Below the pieces are notes generated by a model, which was not told the origin of the DNA, made no database searches, and saw nothing but the letters and a program-made list of their open reading frames with translations. Of a stretch of DNA of 38,893 nucleotides, positions 19,579 through 28,031 are shown piece after piece (position 1 is the stretch's first letter; each line of letters starts with the position of its first letter). Made by a program: the position numbers and the translations under genes. Source of the DNA: Acidobacterium sp. (GTDB taxonomy: Bacteria; Acidobacteriota; Terriglobia; Terriglobales; Acidobacteriaceae); the NCBI GenBank assembly GCA_003166955.1, contig PMUI01000018.1, forward strand, positions 1 through 38,893. Direction: 5' to 3'.

Positions 19579-20157
19579 ATGTCCCAGTTGCCTGCCTCAG
19601 CCGTGCGGACGCTGCGTCCGCAAGCCGTGAAGACGCCGACCCAGCGTGCTGCCGCGGTCCTCGGCTCCGCCGCTCTCAGTTCCTCTGTGCCCAGCGCAGC
19701 CGCGCCTGGCCCCGTTGCGGTCCCGCCTCCAGCCCCGGCGCCCCCGCCTCCCAACAACACCGTCGACCTCGACGTCATCGGTCCGCGCAAACTCATCCGC
19801 CCCACCCTGCCCGGCAGCGCCCTCCGCAACCGCCGCTTCCAGCGCCAGGACGAGCCCGCCCTCCTCATGCGCTCCTCCGCCGCCCACGTTTCCGCTCCGC
19901 ACGAAAGCTCCCACGCCGAAGCCTTCTACCTCCAAAAGCAGGTCCAGGCCCAGACCCCCATGGTCTTCGTTCTCGATGACGGCGAAAAGGTCGAAGGCTG
20001 TATCGAGTGGTACGACCGCAACGTCATCAAGGTGCGCAGCACCTCGTCATCGCCCTTCCGCGTCAACAACCGCAGCGAATCCGGCACCCGCATGCTGATC
20101 TACAAATCCAGCATCAAGTACCTCTACAAAGCCGGCGAAAACCAACCGCAGTTCTAG
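19579..20157 (+). CDS. Hfq-like Sm protein with long disordered N-terminal extension
   Basis: 192 residues from ATG 19579 (AAAGGA upstream). Residues 1-110 are Ala/Pro-rich and low complexity. Residues 114-185 resemble Hfq: AEAFYLQKQVQAQTPMVFVL, DDGEKVEGCIEWYDRNVIKV (Sm1), a Ser/Asn-rich insert (residues 154-170), then RMLIYKSSIKYLY, whose YKSSI corresponds to the YKHAI Sm2 motif. Hfq is a hexameric RNA chaperone helping small RNAs pair with mRNA. Typical Hfq has about 70-100 residues, so the N-terminal extension and the loop insertion are unusual. The Hfq assignment is by motif only. Confidence 0.75.
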   Translation: MSQLPASAVRTLRPQAVKTPTQRAAAVLGSAALSSSVPSAAAPGPVAVPPPAPAPPPPNNTVDLDVIGPRKLIRPTLPGSALRNRRFQRQDEPALLMRSSAAHVSAPHESSHAEAFYLQKQVQAQTPMVFVLDDGEKVEGCIEWYDRNVIKVRSTSSSPFRVNNRSESGTRMLIYKSSIKYLYKAGENQPQF

Positions 20158-20210
20158 GATCACCAGCAGCCCCCAAAGCAAACTCCAGCGCCCGGTCTGC
20201 ATCTCCGCGC

Positions 20211-20280
20211 AGCTTCCAGCTTCCAGCTTCCAGCTTCCAGCTTCCAGCTTCCAGCTTCCAGCTACAGGCTACCGGCTCTC
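20211..20280. repeat. AGCTTCC heptamer array, seven perfect units
   Basis: Seven perfect AGCTTCC units followed by three degenerate ones (AGCTACA, GGCTACC, GGCTCTC). The stop codon of the minus-strand tsaC-like gene (20262-20264) lies inside the eighth unit. Confidence 0.85.
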
Positions 20281-21362
20281 ATCAACCTGTCCCGCACTGC
20301 CACCCCAATCCCCAACGGCGCCGGCAGCGGACACACAATCACCGTTACTCCCGCCGCATCCAGCCATCGCAGCCCGGCATACAGCTTCTGTGCCAGCCCC
20401 TCCGGCTTCTCCCACGGTCCCCAGTGGTAGACATGCACCGTGTCGTAGCCCATCGTGAATCCCCGCAGGTCGAACGGCTTCTTCCGCATCAGGCTCAGCG
20501 CTGCCATGAACCCCTCCGGTGCCATTACACCCACCACCTCGCCGGCCTCCTCCAGGCGATTCACCTCATCGATCAGCGCCACATCCAGGCCCGGCGAAAG
20601 TCCTTCTACCAATACCAGCCGCGCCCGCGGCGCATAATGCCGCACGCCCATCCCCGGTGCCGGAGCCGCCTTCCGAGACTCACCCTCCTCGACTTCCGTC
20701 CGATACACCACCTCGCCCCGGCACACCGAACGAAGCTGCTCCAGCGTGATCATCCCTGACCGATAAATCACGCACTCCCCCTCCCGCACATCCACTATCG
20801 TCGACTCCACCCCGTGCGTCGTCTCCCCTCCATCGAGAATCGCGTCGATCCGCCCCTCCAGATCCTCGGCCACGTGAAATGCATTCGTTGGGCTAATCCG
20901 CCCAAACCGGTTCGCGCTCGGCGCCGCCACCGGAACCCCCGCTACCCGCAGCAGCGCCTGCGCCACAGGATGCGCCGGCATCCGCACCCCAACCTTCTCC
21001 AGCCCAGCCGTCACCAGCTCCGGAACCTTCGCGCTCCTCGGCAGCAGCAGCGTTAGCGGCCCCGGCCAGAAAGCCTCCATCAGCCGATAAGCATCCTGGT
21101 TGACCTCCGCCGCGACCATCTCCAACATCTCGCGATCTCCAACGTGCACGATCAACGGATCCCAGCTCGGCCGCTCTTTCGCCGCAAAAATCTTCTTCAC
21201 TGCATCGGCAACCAGCGCGTTCGCCCCCAACCCGTACACCGTCTCCGTAGGAAACGCCACCGTCCCGCCACCGCGCAGAATCTCCGCCGCCCGAGCAATC
21301 GCCGCCCGCGATCCCTTCTCCTCCAGATCCCCAACATCCACCGCGAGCCTCTGCGTCTGCAC
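20262..21362 (-). CDS. tsaC: Threonylcarbamoyl-AMP synthase, Sua5 type
   Basis: 366 residues from GTG 21362 (GGGAG upstream). It makes threonylcarbamoyl-AMP from threonine, bicarbonate and ATP for t6A modification at position 37 of ANN-decoding tRNAs. Motifs: AEILRGGGTVAFPTETVYGL (the YrdC fold), KERPSWDPLIVHV, FWPGPLTLLLPRS, VGVRMPAHPVAQALL, PVAAPSANRFGRISPT, and the family ending with a C-terminal Sua5 domain after a linker (VRHYAPRARLVLVE). The length fits Sua5 (about 340) rather than short TsaC (about 190). The last residues come from a heptamer array that supplies the TAG. Confidence 0.92.
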   Translation of the reverse strand: MQTQRLAVDVGDLEEKGSRAAIARAAEILRGGGTVAFPTETVYGLGANALVADAVKKIFAAKERPSWDPLIVHVGDREMLEMVAAEVNQDAYRLMEAFWPGPLTLLLPRSAKVPELVTAGLEKVGVRMPAHPVAQALLRVAGVPVAAPSANRFGRISPTNAFHVAEDLEGRIDAILDGGETTHGVESTIVDVREGECVIYRSGMITLEQLRSVCRGEVVYRTEVEEGESRKAAPAPGMGVRHYAPRARLVLVEGLSPGLDVALIDEVNRLEEAGEVVGVMAPEGFMAALSLMRKKPFDLRGFTMGYDTVHVYHWGPWEKPEGLAQKLYAGLRWLDAAGVTVIVCPLPAPLGIGVAVRDRLMRAGSL

Positions 21363-21409
21363 TCTCTCATCTCCCGATCCCTATGCTACGACCCGCGCGT
21401 CCCCCGTTC

Positions 21410-21437
21410 CTGAGCGCCGAACGCTGTACGCTGTTCC
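21410..21437. repeat. Heptanucleotide array abutting the CYTH start codon
   Basis: Units CTGAGCG, CCGAACG, CTGTACG, CTGTTCC end one base before ATG 21439; no SD sequence is present. Confidence 0.6.
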
Positions 21438-21438
21438 A

Positions 21439-22017
21439 ATGAGCCTCGAAGTCGAAGTCAAATTCCCCGTCCCCGATCCCGGCGCCCTCACCCGCCGCCT
21501 CCTCGACGCCGGCTTCCATCTGGAAACCCCCCGCACCTTCGAGCGCAACATCCTCTACGACACCCCCGACCGCCGCCTCCGCTCCCAGACCGCCATCCTC
21601 CGTGTCCGTAAATACGGTGACCGCTGGGTCATCACCTTGAAATGCCTCCCTCCGAATCACGACCCCGAAGCCCGCCACAAGCATCGTGACGAAACCGAAA
21701 CCGAGGTCGAGGACGGCCAGGCCATCGGCCACATCTTCTCCCAGCTCGGCTTCCAGCCCTCCTTCGTCTACGAAAAATACCGTACCGAATTCGCCGACCC
21801 CACCGGCCACTGCGTCCTCGATGAAACCCCCATCGGCTTCTACGCCGAACTCGAAGGCCCCCCCGAATGGATCGACGCTACCGGCCGCAAACTCGGCATC
21901 GACCCCTCCCAGTTCATGACCCTCAGCTACGGCCGCCTCTTCGAGCAGTGGCAGCGCGACAACAGCAGCTCCGTCCCCAACCTCACCTTCGACGAAATTC
22001 ACGCCGCCAAAAGCTGA
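21439..22017 (+). CDS. CYTH-domain triphosphate tunnel protein
   Basis: 192 residues with the ExExK signature at the N-terminus (MSLEVEVKF: Glu4, Glu6, Lys8), then FERNILYDTPDRRLRSQTAI and LRVRKYGDRWVITLKC, and paired acidic residues (DETETEVED). This is the triphosphate tunnel metalloenzyme fold seen in class IV adenylate cyclases and thiamine triphosphatases. Activity (triphosphatase or cyclase) cannot be assigned from sequence. There is no SD: a heptamer array precedes the ATG. It is divergent from the tsaC-like gene, 76 nt apart. Confidence 0.85.
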   Translation: MSLEVEVKFPVPDPGALTRRLLDAGFHLETPRTFERNILYDTPDRRLRSQTAILRVRKYGDRWVITLKCLPPNHDPEARHKHRDETETEVEDGQAIGHIFSQLGFQPSFVYEKYRTEFADPTGHCVLDETPIGFYAELEGPPEWIDATGRKLGIDPSQFMTLSYGRLFEQWQRDNSSSVPNLTFDEIHAAKS

Positions 22018-22061
22018 TTCTTTCCCCGACCGGGCCGATACATCCATTGAACGGCACATTT

Positions 22062-22095
22062 CGGGCGAAGCGGTGCACTCTTCCCTCTTCGCCCG
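22062..22095 (+). terminator. Hairpin between CYTH gene and small-protein operon
   Basis: A perfect 9-bp stem CGGGCGAAG / CTTCGCCCG with a 16-nt loop, followed by GTTCTTTG. The position 45 nt after the CYTH stop suggests a terminator or attenuator, though no T-run follows. Confidence 0.4.
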
Positions 22096-22118
22096 GTTCT
22101 TTGCCCGGGAGGTGTCGC

Positions 22119-22319
22119 ATGGTCTCTTCCCTCTACGCTCCCAGCCGCCGCCGCCGCAACGCGCTCTGGCGCCAATTCCAGCGGCCTCTCCAGCGCGAGA
22201 TCATGCTCGTCGCCGCTGCGCTGCACCCAGCCGAACCCGCCGGCAATGAAGCCCCTCCCCAGACGATCCACCCTGAACCGCGAGCATCCTCCATCCCCCA
22301 CACAGAAAGCCACTCATGA
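22119..22319 (+). CDS. Basic hypothetical protein, 66 residues
   Basis: ATG 22119 has a strong SD (GGGAGG, about 7 nt upstream). The product is Arg-rich at the N-terminus (APSRRRRNALWRQFQRPLQR) followed by a Pro/Ala/His tail. No family is recognised. Its TGA overlaps the ATG of the next gene (ATGA), so the two form a coupled pair. The strong SD and overlap support real translation; function is unknown. Confidence 0.5.
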   Translation: MVSSLYAPSRRRRNALWRQFQRPLQREIMLVAAALHPAEPAGNEAPPQTIHPEPRASSIPHTESHS

Positions 22320-22663
22320 GTTTCCTCGCCCGCTTCTCGTGTCGCGTCAAACTGATCTTCATCGCCGGACTCCTGGCCGGATCCACAGGCCTGGCTGCCC
22401 TCGCGCAGATCCTTCCCCTCAGTCGAGTTGAAATCCTCTCCTTCTGGACGGCGGCGCTCGTGGGCGGTTCGCTCGCCATCGCTGCCCTCGCCATGACCGC
22501 CCATGGAATCATGAGCTCCATCGACAAGCTCGCTCACCGCGCGCAGTCCATCGCCCAGGGCGACCTCACCGGCGAGCCCTTCCAGTTCGGAACCCAGGAC
22601 GAAATCGGCCAACTCGCCCTCTCCATCAACCGCATGCAGCCCGGTGCGACTCAATCCTCATAA
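22316..22663 (+). CDS. Membrane protein with truncated HAMP domain
   Basis: 115 residues: membrane segments at about 11-33 (VKLIFIAGLLAGSTGLAALA) and 41-62 (ILSFWTAALVGGSLAIAALA), then a HAMP-like stretch SIDKLAHRAQSIAQGDLTGE with EIGQLALSINRMQ. HAMP normally links a sensor to a kinase or chemoreceptor output module, but none follows here: the gene stops at the end of HAMP. It may be a standalone HAMP membrane protein or the N-terminus of a truncated receptor. Translation is coupled to the small upstream gene. Confidence 0.65.
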   Translation: MSFLARFSCRVKLIFIAGLLAGSTGLAALAQILPLSRVEILSFWTAALVGGSLAIAALAMTAHGIMSSIDKLAHRAQSIAQGDLTGEPFQFGTQDEIGQLALSINRMQPGATQSS

Positions 22664-22671
22664 GGCCCCGC

Positions 22672-22692
22672 CTTCCTGTTCCCTGTTCCCTG
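22672..22692. repeat. TTCCCTG heptamer array
   Basis: Units CTTCCTG, TTCCCTG, TTCCCTG lie between the converging HAMP and MscS genes. The MscS stop codon (22702-22704) sits in the continuing 7-bp phase. Confidence 0.55.
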
Positions 22693-22701
22693 CTCTTTTT
22701 C

Positions 22702-23691
22702 TCATTCTCCTGTAAACGGATTCACCTCTGTCGACTTCGCCGCCGTCGGATCCACCTTCGGTAACTCTGGCTCGCCAGGACCAACAACCACTCCGCTGTT
22801 CCCTGTTCCCTGTTCCCTGGTGTAAACGCGCATCGGATCTCCAGGCAACATTCCCTTCTCCTCCAGCGCCAGCCGGATCCGCCGCTGCGTCTCCCGCTGC
22901 GCCGCCCACTGCTGGTTCGCCTTCGTCTTCAACTGCAGCGGATAAATCACCTGCGATCCCTTGATCGCATCCACCCCCAGCAGCACCGGATCGGCCAGAT
23001 ATACGTCCCTGTATGCAGGATCGTTGCGTACGCTCATCGCCACGTCCTTCAGCAGCGCCATCACCTCGTCCGGATTCGCCGAAAAATCCACCGACACGTT
23101 GATCGTCGCCAGCGAGAAGTCCCGCATCAGGTTGGCCACCGTCGTGATTTGCGAATTCGGAATGATAAACAGCGTCCCATCGCCGCCCCGCACCATCGTC
23201 CGCCGCAGCGTCATTCCTTCCACGGTGCCGTTCACGCCGGCAATCGTCACTACATCGCCCACGTTGTACTGATCCTCGACCAGGATCAGAAATCCGTTGA
23301 AGCAGTCCTTCACGATGTTCTGCGCCGCCAGGCCTATCGCCACCCCCGCCACCCCCGCGCTCGTCAGCAGCGGTCCGAGATTGAACCCCAGAACGGGCAG
23401 CACCTGCAGGGTCGCCAGGAACACGATGATCCCGATCCCCGTCGCCCGAATGACCGTCGTCAGCGTCCGCACCTGCGCATAATGCCCTGCCGAGCTCGAC
23501 TGCCGGTTCGCAATGGTCAGGATCCGGTCCGTCACCAGCCGCAGCACCCACATCAGCGCCCACGAAATCAGCGCCACCACGATCAGCTTCGGCAGCTTTT
23601 CGTGCAGGAATTCCTGCAGGTCCTGAACGTACTTGTCCCCCAGTCCCTCGAAGAACTCCCGCCGCCCCAGAATCAGTAACTCAGTCCACAT
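22702..23691 (-). CDS. MscS-family mechanosensitive channel
   Basis: 329 residues from ATG 23691, preceded by GGGAGAG. It should open under membrane tension and release solutes during osmotic downshift. The TM3/pore helix reads LLTSAGVAGVAIGLAAQNIV, followed by KDCFNGFLILVEDQYNVGD and the beta domain (GTVEGMTLRRTMVRGGDGTL, FIIPNSQITTVANL). Upstream TM segments are in KLIVVALISWALMWVLRLV and GIGIIVFLATLQVLPVLGF. The C-terminal tail carries an in-frame 21-bp heptamer insertion giving TREQGTGNS, outside the conserved fold. Divergent from the gene at 23812. Confidence 0.9.
   Translation of the reverse strand: MWTELLILGRREFFEGLGDKYVQDLQEFLHEKLPKLIVVALISWALMWVLRLVTDRILTIANRQSSSAGHYAQVRTLTTVIRATGIGIIVFLATLQVLPVLGFNLGPLLTSAGVAGVAIGLAAQNIVKDCFNGFLILVEDQYNVGDVVTIAGVNGTVEGMTLRRTMVRGGDGTLFIIPNSQITTVANLMRDFSLATINVSVDFSANPDEVMALLKDVAMSVRNDPAYRDVYLADPVLLGVDAIKGSQVIYPLQLKTKANQQWAAQRETQRRIRLALEEKGMLPGDPMRVYTREQGTGNSGVVVGPGEPELPKVDPTAAKSTEVNPFTGE
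22798..22818. repeat. Heptamer array inserted in the MscS coding sequence
   Basis: Three GTTCCCT units, exactly 21 bp, sit inside the MscS gene near its 3' end, so reading frame is kept. Confidence 0.7.
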
Positions 23692-23745
23692 CTCTCTCCC
23701 AGAATAACGTCACCGCAGGTTCATCTATCCGCTTTGGAACGGGCT

Positions 23746-23751
23746 TATAAT
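23746..23751 (+). promoter_or_regulatory. Perfect -10 hexamer TATAAT
   Basis: TATAAT lies 61 nt before ATG 23812 in the divergent MscS intergenic region. No good -35 is found at the expected distance, so activator dependence is possible. Confidence 0.4.
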
Positions 23752-23811
23752 GCTGCCACCCGCATCTGTGCCGCGGCGCATCCCACACATACGCCGCGCA
23801 GAGGAGACATC

Positions 23812-24222
23812 ATGGTCGATATCGCCCTCTTCACACCGAAAGCCCGGCTCTGCTCGATCGTACTGGCAGCCGTTGCCTTTGCCTCCTTCGCCGCTCATGC
23901 ACAGCAGCAACCGCCGACCGCACCCATCCAGCCCCAGTCCCCCCGCCTCGGCGTGGATGCGTCGACGCCCGGCTTCGGCAACACCAATCCCCGCGACCCT
24001 GACCAGGCCCGCATGCTCAAGGACATGAGCCGCGAGCGCAACAACCTGCGCCAGAAACAAATCGTGGACGAGACCAATCACCTCCTCGACCTCGCCAAAC
24101 AGCTCAAGGACGCCGTCGACAAGAGCAGCAAGGACCAGCTCTCCCTCGAGGTCGTCAACACTGCCACAGAAATCGAGAAACTCGCCAAAACCGTCAAAGA
24201 AAAAATGCGCGACGGCCAATAA
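23812..24222 (+). CDS. Small secreted coiled-coil protein
   Basis: 136 residues from ATG 23812 with GAGGAG upstream. A signal peptide (RLCSIVLAAVAFASFAAHAQ) is followed by a Pro/Gln-rich linker and then a helical region: MLKDMSRERNNLRQKQIVDE, THLLDLAKQLKDAVDKSS and IEKLAKTVKEKMR. No catalytic motif. It resembles small exported helical proteins recurrent in Acidobacteria; function unknown. It has its own promoter region and is followed by a 300-bp gene-free heptamer-rich gap. Confidence 0.7.
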   Translation: MVDIALFTPKARLCSIVLAAVAFASFAAHAQQQPPTAPIQPQSPRLGVDASTPGFGNTNPRDPDQARMLKDMSRERNNLRQKQIVDETNHLLDLAKQLKDAVDKSSKDQLSLEVVNTATEIEKLAKTVKEKMRDGQ

Positions 24223-24526
24223 AACCAGCGTTCAGTTCTCAGCGTTCCGCGTTCAGGGTTTTTCTACCGGCTACAGGCTCCCAGCTCCCGGCTCCCGGCT
24301 CCCGCAGCCCCAGCAACGCTGAACGCTATCCCCTATCCGCTCACCCCCGCTCCCCCGTCCGTGTCCCTCCTCCGTTACCTTCCAACCATCCCCTTTCCTC
24401 GCCTCCCCGCGATACAATCTTTCGTCGGCTCAGCTACGAGCCGCTGCAACGAAACACGTTCTCGCAATCGCACCCGCAAGCTCTAAACTGAACATGGCGA
24501 TCATCTAAAGGAGCAAGAGGTCCCGC
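24223..24526. other. Gene-free gap before the E1 dehydrogenase gene
   Basis: It contains the heptamer array at 24266-24342, a lone TACAAT at 24413-24418 (a -10-like hexamer without a clear -35), and the SD sequences AAAGGAG and AAGAGG before ATG 24527. A four-codon ORF ATG-GCG-ATC-ATC-TAA ends next to the first SD. Confidence 0.35.
24266..24342. repeat. Heptanucleotide array, eleven units
   Basis: In-phase units: ACCGGCT, ACAGGCT, CCCAGCT, CCCGGCT, CCCGGCT, CCCGCAG, CCCCAGC, AACGCTG, AACGCTA, TCCCCTA, TCCGCTC. The array switches from GCTCCCG-like to AACGCTG-like units without losing phase. Confidence 0.75.
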
Positions 24527-26743
24527 ATGGCGCGCACCGCAGTCTCCGGCGCTGAGATCAAAAAGTCGGCCGAGCACGCAGCCTCCCGCAATGGCAGCGG
24601 CCCCGGCCTTCCCCCCGAAAAGCTCCTTGAGATCTACCGCCTTATGGTCCTCTCGCGCCGCACCGACGACCGCGAGATCATCCTCAAAAACCAGCAAAAA
24701 GTCTTCTTCCAGATCTCCGGCGCCGGCCATGAAGCCCTCCTGGTCACCGCCGGCCTCTCCCTCCGCCCCGCCTACGACTGGTTCTTCCCCTACTACCGCG
24801 ACCGCGGCCTCTCCCTCGCCCTCGGCACCACCGTCGAGGAGCACTTCCTCCAGGCTGTCGGCGCCGCATCCGACACCGCCAGCGGCGGCCGCCAGATGCC
24901 TTCCCACTGGACCAGCGCCGCCCGCCACATCGTCTCGCCCTCTTCCTCCACCGCCACCCAGTGCCTCCAGGCCGTCGGCTGCGCTGAAGCCTCCCTCTAC
25001 CTCACTCAACACCCCGCAGCCGCCGAAACCCCCAGGCAAGTGCCTGACGCGCCCCCCGACTACCGCCAGTTCCACCCCGTCGATTTCCACGGCGACGAAG
25101 TCGTCTACGTCTCCATCGGCGAAGGCGCCACCTCCCAGGGCGAGTTCTGGGAATCCATCAGCATCGCTTCCAACCTCAAACTCCCTGTCCTCTTCGTCGT
25201 CGAAGATAACGGCTACGCCATCTCCGTCCCCGTCGAAGTCAACACCCCCGGCGGCAACATCTCGCGCCTGCTCTCCAATTTCCCCAATTTCCATTTCGCC
25301 GAAGTCGACGGAACAGACCCCATCGCCTGCCTCCACGCCTTCGAAGCCGCCGTCGCCCACTGCCGCGCCCGCCTGGGTCCCGCCCTCGTCCACGGCCACG
25401 TCATCCGCCCCTACGCGCATTCTCATTCCGACGACCCCCGCCTCTACCGCCCCGAATCCGAGCGCGACGCCGAGTCCATGCGCGACCCCATCCAGAATTT
25501 CCGCAGCTACCTCCTTCACGAAAGCGTCGCCGACGTCGAAACCCTCGACCGTATCGAGAAGCAGGCCGACGACGAAGTCCGCGAAGCCGCTGAGCGCGCC
25601 CTCGGTGCGCCGCCGCCCAGCGCCGAGCCCGCCGCCATCCTCCGCCACCGCTACTCCGAGGACTACGACCCGACGCGCCCCGAGCTCCAGACCGCCCCGA
25701 CACCCGAAGGGGGCGACCGCACCATGGCCGACCTCATCAACCTGTGTCTCCACGACGAAATGCGCCGCGACTCCCGCATCGTCGTCTTCGGCGAAGACGT
25801 CGCCGACTGCTCCCGCGAAGAATATCTGGCCCAGAAGCAAGTCAAAGGCAAAGGTGGAGTCTTCAAGCTCACAGCAGGCCTCCAGTGCGAATTCGGCTCC
25901 ACACGCGTCTTCAATTCCGCATTAGCCGAAGCCGCCATCGTCGGCCGCGCCACCGGCATGGGCGTCCGCGGCCTCAAACCCGTCGCCGAAATTCAGTTCT
26001 TCGACTACATCTGGCCCGCCATGCATCAGCTCCGCAACGAGCTCAGCGTGCTCCGCTGGCGCTCCAATGGAACCTTCTCGGCGCCAGCCGTCATCCGCGT
26101 TCCCATCGGCGGCTATCTCACCGGCGGATCCATCTATCACTCGCAGTCCGGCGAAAGCATCTTCACCCACACGCCCGGAATCCGCGTCGTCTTCCCCTCC
26201 AACGCCCTCGATGCCAACGGGCTCCTCCGCACCGCCATCCGCTGCGATGACCCCGTACTCTTCCTCGAGCACAAACGCCTCTATCGCGAAGCCTACGGCC
26301 GCGCGCCTTACCCCGGCCCCGACTACACCATCCCCTTCGGCAAAGCGAAAATCGTCCGCGAAGGCAAGCACCTCACCCTCGTCACCTACGGAGCCATCGT
26401 CCCCCGCGCCCTCCAGGCGGCGAACAGGGCCGCCCGCGAGCTGGGAATCGAAACCGAAATCCTCGACCTCCGTACCCTAAGCCCCTACGACTGGGAAGCC
26501 ATAGCGACCTCCGTCACGAAGACCAGCAAAGTAATCGTTGCCCACGAGGACATGATCAGCTGGGGCTACGGAGCAGAAATCGCCGCCCGCATCGGAGAAG
26601 AACTCTTCGACTCCCTCGACGCGCCCGTCCGCCGCATCGGAGCCATGGACACCTTCGTCGCCTACCAACCCCTGTTGGAAGACGTAATCCTCCCCCAACC
26701 CGAATCCATCTTCCAATCCATAGCCGACCTCGCAAAGTACTAG
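24527..26743 (+). CDS. Fused alpha-beta E1 of a branched-chain alpha-keto acid dehydrogenase type complex
   Basis: 738 residues. Residues ~1-370 are E1 alpha, with the thiamine diphosphate motif [17 protein letters not shown] and ending [13 protein letters not shown]; ~399-738 are E1 beta ([87 protein letters not shown]). It decarboxylates 2-oxo acids with TPP and passes an acyl group to a lipoyl E2. Fusion of alpha and beta is known in some Bacteroidetes and Acidobacteria. No E2 or E3 gene is in the window. Substrate (branched-chain 2-oxo acids or pyruvate) is inferred. Confidence 0.88.
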   Translation: MARTAVSGAEIKKSAEHAASRNGSGPGLPPEKLLEIYRLMVLSRRTDDREIILKNQQKVFFQISGAGHEALLVTAGLSLRPAYDWFFPYYRDRGLSLALGTTVEEHFLQAVGAASDTASGGRQMPSHWTSAARHIVSPSSSTATQCLQAVGCAEASLYLTQHPAAAETPRQVPDAPPDYRQFHPVDFHGDEVVYVSIGEGATSQGEFWESISIASNLKLPVLFVVEDNGYAISVPVEVNTPGGNISRLLSNFPNFHFAEVDGTDPIACLHAFEAAVAHCRARLGPALVHGHVIRPYAHSHSDDPRLYRPESERDAESMRDPIQNFRSYLLHESVADVETLDRIEKQADDEVREAAERALGAPPPSAEPAAILRHRYSEDYDPTRPELQTAPTPEGGDRTMADLINLCLHDEMRRDSRIVVFGEDVADCSREEYLAQKQVKGKGGVFKLTAGLQCEFGSTRVFNSALAEAAIVGRATGMGVRGLKPVAEIQFFDYIWPAMHQLRNELSVLRWRSNGTFSAPAVIRVPIGGYLTGGSIYHSQSGESIFTHTPGIRVVFPSNALDANGLLRTAIRCDDPVLFLEHKRLYREAYGRAPYPGPDYTIPFGKAKIVREGKHLTLVTYGAIVPRALQAANRAARELGIETEILDLRTLSPYDWEAIATSVTKTSKVIVAHEDMISWGYGAEIAARIGEELFDSLDAPVRRIGAMDTFVAYQPLLEDVILPQPESIFQSIADLAKY

Positions 26744-26761
26744 CCCCTCGCGCAGAGACGT

Positions 26762-27592
26762 TCAAGCCTGTGATCCCTCGGGCATCTCGGCGCACGAGAG
26801 TAACTCCGACGGCGTGATTCCCTTTGGAATGCGCCTGTAGGTAAAGCTCCTGCACTCTGCAATGGTTCTATGGTCCGGATTGTAGTTTGCAAAGCCGCCG
26901 TGATACCGAATTTCGAAACTGGCCTCGAAGCGCGTACCATCCTCGGCTTCGTAGTCAATTCTGGCAGGCACAACGCTTTCACGGACCTCGTGGATATTTT
27001 GCGTAGTTACCCACTATTCACTAAGCGCGCACACTAAATCCGCGTGGCTATCGTAGCCCCATTGATCCCCGACTTCCGGCACGAAACGTGTTGAAGCATT
27101 CGGCGCGAGGCCCTGTTCCACCTGCGGGAATAGTACGATTCGTTTTTCCAGGAGAAGCGGCGCAATAGAGACCATGCGAGCCGGACTTCGACCGTGATTG
27201 ACAAGGGTCAACGACGCGGTTCGTGATTTGTAAGCCCGGTCATCTGAGAACTCCGCTTCGATCTTTGGATCGTCTGGCCTCAAAGGGCCAACTACAACAT
27301 AGGACCCCAGCTTCCCTCTGAGGCTCACAATTGTCTTTTCCCGCTCGGCATCCAGCTTCGACGCTGCCTTCCCAATCTGGAATGCTGCGTACGCACAAAG
27401 TGCAATGAAATAGAACCAGAGCGCAGAGTGAAGAACCGCCCGGTCCAAATTCTCTCGGCGATCCTTTGCATATGCGAGCACCAAAGGCGCGAAACTCGCA
27501 ATCAATGACCATCCGATGTTATCGCGCGCCCAAGGAACGGCATCGCGGCGCAAACGCCCCCAAAGCCTGCCTAAATATCCCATGATCCTCAT
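26762..27592 (-). pseudogene. Membrane protein gene split by an in-frame amber codon
   Basis: From ATG 27592 a 192-residue frame (two hydrophobic segments, NIGWSLIASFAPLVLAYAK and SALWFYFIALCAYAAFQIG, then a soluble beta domain) ends at TAG 27014-27016 after DLVCALSE. The same frame continues past the TAG for 83 codons (WVTTQNIHEVRESVVPARID, YEAEDGTRFEASFEIRYHGG) to a TGA at 26762, and these residues read as a natural continuation of the beta domain. It is therefore probably one gene inactivated by a nonsense mutation. A separate 69-residue protein from GTG 26971 is the alternative. Function unknown. Confidence 0.55.
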
Positions 27593-27681
27593 TTTTTCAC
27601 TGAGTCGCGCTCCGCGCCACAGCAAGCACGACGGTGAAAGCCACGCCCTTCAGGGCGCGGGAACAAAAGACCGCGCCGAAC

Positions 27682-27717
27682 GGGGTCCCCAGCGCGCCCG
27701 GTTTTGGCGCGCTGGGG
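27682..27717. repeat. Hairpin element GGGGT-CCCC family, copy 1
   Basis: A 12-bp perfect stem CCCCAGCGCGCC / GGCGCGCTGGGG with a 7-nt loop CGGTTTT, preceded by GGGGT. Confidence 0.75.
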
Positions 27718-27776
27718 CTGGAAGGCGCTTCCGTGCTGCCGCAGGCCGTCGTTGGGGCCTCCCGTCGCGCACGACC

Positions 27777-27812
27777 GGGGTCCCCTGCGCACCCGGTGTT
27801 GGTGCGCAGGGG
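27777..27812. repeat. Hairpin element GGGGT-CCCC family, copy 2
   Basis: A 12-bp perfect stem CCCCTGCGCACC / GGTGCGCAGGGG with a 7-nt loop CGGTGTT. The stem differs from copy 1 at three positions, each change being matched in the other arm. Confidence 0.75.
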
Positions 27813-27927
27813 TGGCAAAGCGATGGGGCCGAAACCTGGCGGCGGAGTTCGTGAGAACGGAGCCATCCTTACGCGCCGGAGGCCCCGAATTGATCTCCTG
27901 CCGGCAGAGGCAAATTCGCAAAAGCGC

Positions 27928-27948
27928 CGCGCCCGCCTTTTGGGCGCG
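27928..27948. repeat. Hairpin with GCCTTTT loop
   Basis: A perfect 7-bp stem CGCGCCC / GGGCGCG around the loop GCCTTTT, the same loop as the hairpin near 17.98 kb. Confidence 0.6.
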
Positions 27949-28031
27949 AACAGGGTTGCTGATGAGGCCGCGTACTCATCGCTCGCCGCGTGATGCGGTC
28001 AGGAGGGCGCCCCGCCAAATCGCGGAATTAG

